Below, one piece after another: positions 23,391 through 23,845 of a stretch of 23,845 nucleotides of DNA. The DNA is taken from positions 1 to 23,845 of IMG/VR virus record IMGVR_UViG_3300032282_005514; one strand, written 5' to 3'. Position numbers and translations under genes: made by a program. Source of the DNA: a virus. Positions within the stretch are counted from its first letter, which is position 1, and each line of letters opens with the position of its first letter. The notes beneath the pieces are model-generated. The model was not told the origin of the DNA, did no database searches, and saw nothing but the letters and a program-made list of their open reading frames with translations.

Positions 23391-23419
23391 ATTCTATCTT
23401 TTTTCATATTTTGTTTCAA
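23391..23419 (-). promoter_or_regulatory. Sigma-70-type promoter of the HNH/glycosylation operon
   Basis: On the minus strand TTGAAA (23419-23414), a 17-nt spacer and TAGAAT (23396-23391) match 5 of 6 consensus bases in each box with ideal spacing. Transcription would begin about 6-8 nt later, at or just before the HNH start codon, with no room for a Shine-Dalgarno sequence. Confidence 0.65.
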
Positions 23420-23541
23420 GGAAAAAGGGCGTTTATTTTTTTTGATTTCAACTAAGCACATAATAGAAAATGTAGATATATATTTTTAAAAAAGGGGGGA
23501 GGGGTATTATATGTATATTTTTATATATATGTTTATATATC

Positions 23542-23580
23542 ATGGGACATATAAATAGAGGAATATAATGAAATGGGACA
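23542..23580 (+). repeat. Direct repeats ATGGGACA, 31 bp apart
   Basis: ATGGGACA occurs at 23542-23549 and 23573-23580, spaced 31 bp (about three helical turns). They lie 83-114 bp before the sigma-54 box, where enhancer sites for activators usually are. Their role as activator sites is inferred. Confidence 0.4.
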
Positions 23581-23662
23581 AAATGGATTAGAGATTGAGG
23601 AAAACCTCCCCCCACCGCAACGCGAAACAAGCAAGTCAAAAAATTTTTGAAAATTGGGGGGG

Positions 23663-23679
23663 TTGGCACGATCCTTGCT
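23663..23679 (+). promoter_or_regulatory. Sigma-54 (RpoN) promoter, full consensus match
   Basis: TTGGCACGATCCTTGCT fits the published -24/-12 consensus YTGGCACGRNNNTTGCW at every defined position with correct spacing. It points right, toward the partial frame at 23769, with about 80 nt of leader. A palindromic A/T tract (TCAAAAAATTTTTGA, just upstream) could bend DNA between activator and polymerase. Confidence 0.7.
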
Positions 23680-23768
23680 CTCGGCAGAGTGAACGCTGTC
23701 CAGGAATCGAAAAAATCTGCATAGAAGTTGTTGACGGATCGGCGTCCGTCCTGTAAGCTGTAAGCACA

Positions 23769-23845
23769 ATGAATCACGACAAGAGCCTCTTCGAAAAAGT
23801 CAGCGACACCATCGTTATCTTCACCGTGACGGTCTTCTACTGTAT
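23769..23845 (+). CDS. Partial plus-strand reading frame, unknown protein (25 residues visible)
   Basis: ATG at 23769 opens a frame that is still open at the window edge. The visible residues begin M-N-H-D-K-S-L-F-E-K-V-S-D and then become hydrophobic (T-I-V-I-F-T-V-T-V-F-Y-C), which could be the start of a membrane helix. Codons are GC-richer (GAC, AAG, AGC, CTC, ATC, GTC) than those of the phage genes to the left. It lies about 80 nt behind the sigma-54 promoter. No Shine-Dalgarno sequence is evident. No family can be named from 25 residues. It may belong to a different genetic context, such as host DNA or a recently acquired gene. Confidence 0.45.
   Translation, partial: MNHDKSLFEKVSDTIVIFTVTVFYC

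Larger units (their letters stand above)
23383..23768. other. Non-coding region with G/C-tracts, repeats and a composition shift
   Basis: I see no gene in these 386 nt. The left part is very AT-rich (TATATA runs about 23470-23545). G6AG4 at 23494-23504 and CCTCCCCCC at 23605-23613 form a 9-bp inverted repeat, and a G7 tract lies at 23656-23662. From about 23600 rightward the sequence becomes clearly more GC-rich than the rest of the window. It ends in a small hairpin, GACGGA/TCCGTC, at 23733-23750. Longer open frames on the minus strand here have implausible, low-complexity translations. Confidence 0.6.

Noticed and set aside
23494-23504. G-quadruplex
   Set aside because: Only two adjacent G-runs are present in this stretch, too few for a standard four-tract quadruplex; the next G7 tract is about 150 nt away.
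23550-23558. TATAAATAG as a T4-type late promoter
   Set aside because: The sequence lies in a TATA-rich stretch where it is expected by chance, and no plausible gene follows it closely; the 7-codon frame at 23569 is too short to trust.
23448-23777. Two overlapping minus-strand frames in the right-hand intergenic region (23448-23777 and 23533-23769)
   Set aside because: Their translations are low-complexity, run through poly-C tracts and TATA repeats, and antagonise the well-formed plus-strand sigma-54 promoter.

Overview
The window looks like part of the genome of a large tailed phage (Caudoviricetes), either free or as a metagenomic contig. It is AT-rich, very tightly packed (many 1-56 nt gene overlaps), and carries a head and packaging module in T4-like logical order: large terminase, portal, prohead protease-scaffold, decoration protein, major capsid protein. 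It also has PhoH, a sigma-factor-like protein and endonuclease genes of the kind that wander through phage genomes. Almost no start codon has a Shine-Dalgarno sequence; leaders are A/T-rich. That is reminiscent of Bacteroidota-type translation but does not prove the host.

Layout. (1) Positions 13400 down to 1, minus strand: the transcription and virion block, in the order PhoH-like ATPase, zinc-ribbon protein, sigma-70-like factor with a cysteine-rich insert, a 356-aa protein with a duplicated N-terminal unit, an FkbM-type methyltransferase, a zinc-finger/ERCC4-type nuclease, large terminase, portal, protease-scaffold fusion, decoration protein, major capsid protein, terminator, SAP-like protein, terminator, a small structural protein, and a Ser/Thr-rich collagen-like fibre that runs off the left edge. 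(2) Positions 13427-15322, plus strand: two glycosyltransferases (GT-B and GT-A type). (3) Positions 23382 down to 15335, minus strand: one overlapping operon with an HNH endonuclease, a small unknown protein, a 1367-aa multi-domain glycosyltransferase/methyltransferase, a GT4-type glycosyltransferase and two tandem paralogues of the TibC/BAHT autotransporter-heptosyltransferase family with the four-cysteine metal-finger signature. (4) Positions 23383-23845: a non-coding stretch with G- and C-tracts and a more GC-rich tail. The tail holds an exact consensus-type sigma-54 promoter facing a short partial plus-strand reading frame.

How it may work together (inference). The glycosylation block devotes about 9 kb to at least seven sugar-transfer modules plus a methyltransferase domain. 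The strongest candidate acceptor in view is the collagen-like fibre, made of G-S-S/G-T-S/G-N-S triplets; the enzymes could instead act on host surface glycans. Transcription appears to be split. The HNH/glycosyltransferase operon has a host sigma-70-like promoter (TTGAAA-N17-TAGAAT). Four genes of the structural strand share a GTGTAA motif 10-13 nt before the start codon, a candidate target of the phage's own sigma-like factor. The two ideas to test first are the fibre-glycosylation system and the GTGTAA/sigma-factor regulon.
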